Below, piece after piece: positions 61,236 to 64,000 of a DNA stretch of 64,000 nucleotides. The notes beneath the pieces were generated by a model. The model searched no databases, was not told the origin of the DNA, and worked only from the letters and a program-made list of their open reading frames with translations. The DNA lies in the NCBI RefSeq assembly GCF_040581415.1, contig NZ_CP114014.1:3224001-3288000 (forward strand). Reading direction: 5' to 3'. This DNA comes from Paraconexibacter sp040581415 (GTDB lineage Bacteria; Actinomycetota; Thermoleophilia; Solirubrobacterales; Solirubrobacteraceae). The first letter of the stretch is position 1, and every line of letters starts with the position of its first letter. The translations under genes were made by a program, and so were the position numbers.

Positions 61236-63854
61236 CTACTTGGCGTCCATCCACGAGACGCCGAAGCCGACGTCGACCGCGAGCGGCGGCTCGTGGCCCC
61301 ACGGGGCGACCATCGTCGTCCGGGCCAGGTCGGCGACCGCCTGCGCCTCGGACTCCGGCGCCTCGAAGACGAGCTCGTCGTGGACGGTCAGCACCATGCG
61401 CGCCGTCAGGTCCGACGCCGCCAGGGCCCGCGCCGCCTCGATCATCGCGAGCTTCATAACGTCGGCCGCGGTGCCCTGGATGACGGTGTTGACCGCCAGC
61501 CGCTCCCCCAGCATGCGGACGTTCCAGTTGCGCGCCCGGATCTCCGGGATCTGGCGGCGCCGGCCGTAGAGCGTGTGGACGTGGCCCTGGTCCTTGGCCT
61601 GGTCGATCGTGTCCTCCATGAACTGCGCGACCTTCGGGAAGCGCTCGAGGTACGTGTCGATGAAGGCCTTCGCCTCCTCCCGCGGGATGTTCAGGCGGTC
61701 CGCGAGGCCGAAGTCCGACAGCCCGTAGACGATGCCGTAGTTGATCATCTTCGCCTTCGAGCGGTCCATCGGCGTCAGCTCGGACGCGGGCTTGTCGAAG
61801 ACGGTCGAGGCGGTCGCGGTGTGGACGTCCTCGCCCGCGACGAAGATCGCCTTCAGGACGGGCTCGTCGGCGACGTGGGCCAGGATCCGCAGCTCGACCT
61901 GGGAGTAGTCGGCGCTGACGAGGACGTTGCCGTCCCCCGCCCGGAAGCAGCCGCGGATCTCGCGGCCGAGCTCCGTCCGGACCGGGACGTTCTGCATGTT
62001 CGGGTTGGTCGAGGACAGGCGACCGGTCTGCGCCACCGCCTGCAGGAACGTCGTGTGGATCCGGTCCTCGTCGTCCGTCATGTGCGGCAGCGGATCGAGG
62101 TACGTCTTGGAGAGCTGGTTCAGCTCCCGCCAGCGCTCGATCTTGGGGATGATCGGATGCTCGTCGCGGATCGCCTGCAGGACGCGGGCGTCGGTCGAGA
62201 ACCCCGTCTTGCCGCGGCGCTTGCGCGACAGGCCGAGCTTCTCGAACAGGACCTGCCCGAGCTGCTGCGGCGAGCCGAGGACGAACTCCTCCCCCGCCAG
62301 GTCCCAGACCTCGCGCTCCAGCGTCGCGATCTCCTCGTCCACGCGGGTCTTGATCAGCGCGAGCCGCGGCTTGTCGAGCCGCATCCCGGCGTCCTCCATC
62401 GCGGCCAGCACGCCGACCAGCGGCAGCTCGACGTCGTCCATCAGCCCCTGCAGCCCGCGGTCGGCCAGCTGCTCGCGCTGCCACGTCGCCAGCGCGTTCG
62501 TCAGCAGCGCCGCGCGCGCGGCCGGGTCCTCGATCTTCGTCGCGAACCCGCGCTCCTCGCACAGCTCGTCGAACGGATAGCCGCGCCGCGCGGGCTCCAG
62601 CAGGTAGGCGCCGAGCAGCGTGTCGTGGGCCAGGCTGACCGGGACGGGGCCCGCGGCCTTCGCGTCGTGCATGACGACGGGCCGGTCGCCGAGCGCCGCG
62701 ATGACCTCCGCGGCGTCCTGGCACGGACCGGTCAGGACGCCACCGGTGCCCGCGTGGACCCCGAACCGTGCCTGCGCGTCGAGCGTGAAGAGCTCGCCCT
62801 CGGGCGCCTCGGGGATCGAGAACGCGACGGACACCTCGAGGCCCGGCGGCAGGACGCGCAGGTCGGTGATCGCGGCCTCGCGGACGCGAGCGGTCAGCTG
62901 GACGTCCCCAGTGAGGTTCGCCCCCGGGACGGCGTCCGGCCCGTCGGCCTCGCCCTCGTCCCCCGCCAGCGCGTCCTCCAGGCGCGACAGCGGCGCGCGC
63001 AGCTCGAACCGGCGGAAGACCTCGCGCAGCTTCGAGCGGTCGGGTGCGCGGGCGGCCTCCAGCGCGGGGTCGATGTCGGTCGGGACGTCGCGCAGGATCG
63101 TCGCCAGCTGCTTGGAAAGCCGTGCGTCGTCCGCGTGGTTGGTCAGGTTCTCCTTGCGCTTGGCGCCGGAGATCTGGTCGACCGACGCGAGGACGGTGTC
63201 GAGGTCGCCGAACTGCTGCAGCAGCGCGGCGCCGGTCTTGTCGCCGATGCCGGGGACGCCGGGGATGTTGTCCGACGTGTCGCCCTTGAGGCCGTAGAAG
63301 TCGGGGATCAGCTCGGGGGCGAGGCCGTAGCGGTCGATGACGGCCTGGCGGTCGTAGAGCTTGGTGTCCGTGATGCCGCGGCCGGTGGCCATGATCGCGA
63401 CGAGGCCGTCGTCGTCGATGATCTGGAAGGCGTCGCGGTCGCCGGTGACGACGACCGAGCGGATCGGCGGGTCGGCGACCCGGGCCTTCTGCGCGATCGA
63501 CGCGATCACGTCGTCCGCCTCGTAGCCGTCGACGTGCGTGTTGCGGTACCCGAACGCGTCGACGATCTCCAGCAGGTGCGGCCACTGCTCCTTGAGCAGG
63601 TCGGGCCGGGAGGTGCGCGTCGCCTTGTAGTCGGCGGACATCGCCTTGCGGCCCGAGTTGCCGGCGTCCCAGACCACGATCGTCGGCTTGACCCCGTACT
63701 CGGTGAGCAGCTTCACGAGCATCGACGCGAAGCCGAAGATCGCGTTCGTGGGCTGGCCGGTCGACGTCGCGATGGACTCCGGGAGCGCGAAGAACGCCCG
63801 GTAGGCCAGCGAGTTGCCGTCGATCAGGAAGAGCTCGTCAGGACGTTCGGCCAT
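61236..63854 (-). CDS. polA: DNA polymerase I
   Basis: An 872-residue enzyme from ATG 63854. The 5'-3' exonuclease domain (1-290) has LFLIDGNSLAYRAFFALPES, VDGYEADDVIASIA, VVTGDRDAFQII and GIGDKTGAALLQ. The middle 3'-5' exonuclease-like domain lacks the DxE metal site, so proofreading is probably absent, as in mycobacterial Pol I. Polymerase motifs: A VSADYSQVELRILAHVA; B RSKAKMINYGIVYGLS, with Tyr at the position of E. coli Phe762; C LTVHDELVFE. It fills gaps after excision repair and removes Okazaki primers. The LOR gene follows. Confidence 0.97.
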   Translation of the reverse strand: MAERPDELFLIDGNSLAYRAFFALPESIATSTGQPTNAIFGFASMLVKLLTEYGVKPTIVVWDAGNSGRKAMSADYKATRTSRPDLLKEQWPHLLEIVDAFGYRNTHVDGYEADDVIASIAQKARVADPPIRSVVVTGDRDAFQIIDDDGLVAIMATGRGITDTKLYDRQAVIDRYGLAPELIPDFYGLKGDTSDNIPGVPGIGDKTGAALLQQFGDLDTVLASVDQISGAKRKENLTNHADDARLSKQLATILRDVPTDIDPALEAARAPDRSKLREVFRRFELRAPLSRLEDALAGDEGEADGPDAVPGANLTGDVQLTARVREAAITDLRVLPPGLEVSVAFSIPEAPEGELFTLDAQARFGVHAGTGGVLTGPCQDAAEVIAALGDRPVVMHDAKAAGPVPVSLAHDTLLGAYLLEPARRGYPFDELCEERGFATKIEDPAARAALLTNALATWQREQLADRGLQGLMDDVELPLVGVLAAMEDAGMRLDKPRLALIKTRVDEEIATLEREVWDLAGEEFVLGSPQQLGQVLFEKLGLSRKRRGKTGFSTDARVLQAIRDEHPIIPKIERWRELNQLSKTYLDPLPHMTDDEDRIHTTFLQAVAQTGRLSSTNPNMQNVPVRTELGREIRGCFRAGDGNVLVSADYSQVELRILAHVADEPVLKAIFVAGEDVHTATASTVFDKPASELTPMDRSKAKMINYGIVYGLSDFGLADRLNIPREEAKAFIDTYLERFPKVAQFMEDTIDQAKDQGHVHTLYGRRRQIPEIRARNWNVRMLGERLAVNTVIQGTAADVMKLAMIEAARALAASDLTARMVLTVHDELVFEAPESEAQAVADLARTTMVAPWGHEPPLAVDVGFGVSWMDAK

Positions 63855-63920
63855 GGAGGGGTGACCCTAGCGAGGAACGCGCCGCCGCCCGGCGCGCGGC
63901 CCGGGCCGACCCGGCCGCGC

Positions 63921-64000
63921 TCAGATGAAGATGCTGAGCAGCATCACGAGGAGCAGCAGGAAGCACGTCGCGGTGGCGAGCGCGAGGACCCGCAGGACCC
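63921..64000 (-). CDS. C-terminal end of a membrane protein (partial)
   Basis: The minus-strand frame entering from the right edge ends at TGA (63921-63923). The visible 25 residues are almost wholly hydrophobic (LATATCFLLLLVMLLSIFI), a final membrane helix. It may be a very small membrane protein or the end of a larger one. It lies 66 bases upstream of polA on the same strand. Confidence 0.5.
   Translation of the reverse strand, partial: VLRVLALATATCFLLLLVMLLSIFI

Overview
The window is very GC-rich bacterial chromosome with dense coding, many GTG and some TTG starts, a LexA box of the actinobacterial form, a mycobacterial-like polA-rpsA-coaE-uvrB-uvrA gene order, a DUF2520-panC-panD block and a CeoB/CeoC-like TrkA pair. 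This points to an actinomycete, most likely a deep-branching class such as Thermoleophilia (Solirubrobacter, Conexibacter or Patulibacter relatives). That placement is an inference: no rRNA is present and no search was run. I see no prophage, insertion sequence, integrase or CRISPR array.

Layout. 1-6.4 kb: tail of a secreted protein, an SGNH-like exported protein, a DGPF/ECF42 sigma module with a candidate self-type promoter, small membrane and unknown proteins, an enoyl-CoA hydratase, then a two-gene RNA-repair operon on the minus strand (ATP-dependent RNA ligase plus HD-phosphoesterase/polynucleotide kinase). 6.5-13.9 kb: a YrbE/MlaE permease pair without its usual MCE partners, an OafA-type acyltransferase, an RTX-like repeat protein and several small genes. 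14-18.7 kb: a heterodimeric ABC exporter and unknown envelope proteins. 18.9 kb: tRNA-Gln(CTG). 19-29 kb: a Ser/Gly-rich surface protein, a five-gene cluster with two APC/UspA transporters and two TrkA regulators that reads as a potassium uptake locus, and an MMPL transporter.

29-35 kb: a long, tightly overlapping minus-strand operon: LAxTG surface protein, tsaE, tsaB, rimI, tsaD, glutaredoxin-like protein, rex, a GCS2-type ligase and a small helical protein. It joins t6A tRNA modification with thiol/NADH redox functions. 35-40 kb: flippase, MYG1 exonuclease, an extragenic palindrome array, and a divergent MFS/ArsR pair with a candidate operator. 40-44 kb: uracil-DNA glycosylase with a clamp-binding tail, and the pantothenate operon (DUF2520, panC, panD, panB). 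44-48.5 kb: a coiled-coil protein, a PhoU-like/Pit phosphate uptake operon and a hexapeptide acyltransferase.

48.9-64 kb: a DNA-repair and core block read from the minus strand: polA, a LURP-one protein, rpsA, coaE, a lytic transglycosylase, uvrB, mutY, a DivIVA-domain protein and uvrA (with an SOS box), interrupted by a plus-strand geranylgeranyl-reductase-family flavoprotein followed by a second family of palindromic repeats. The window supplies base-excision repair (UDG, MutY, PolA) and nucleotide-excision repair (UvrA, UvrB), most of pantothenate synthesis, and CoaE for the last CoA step.
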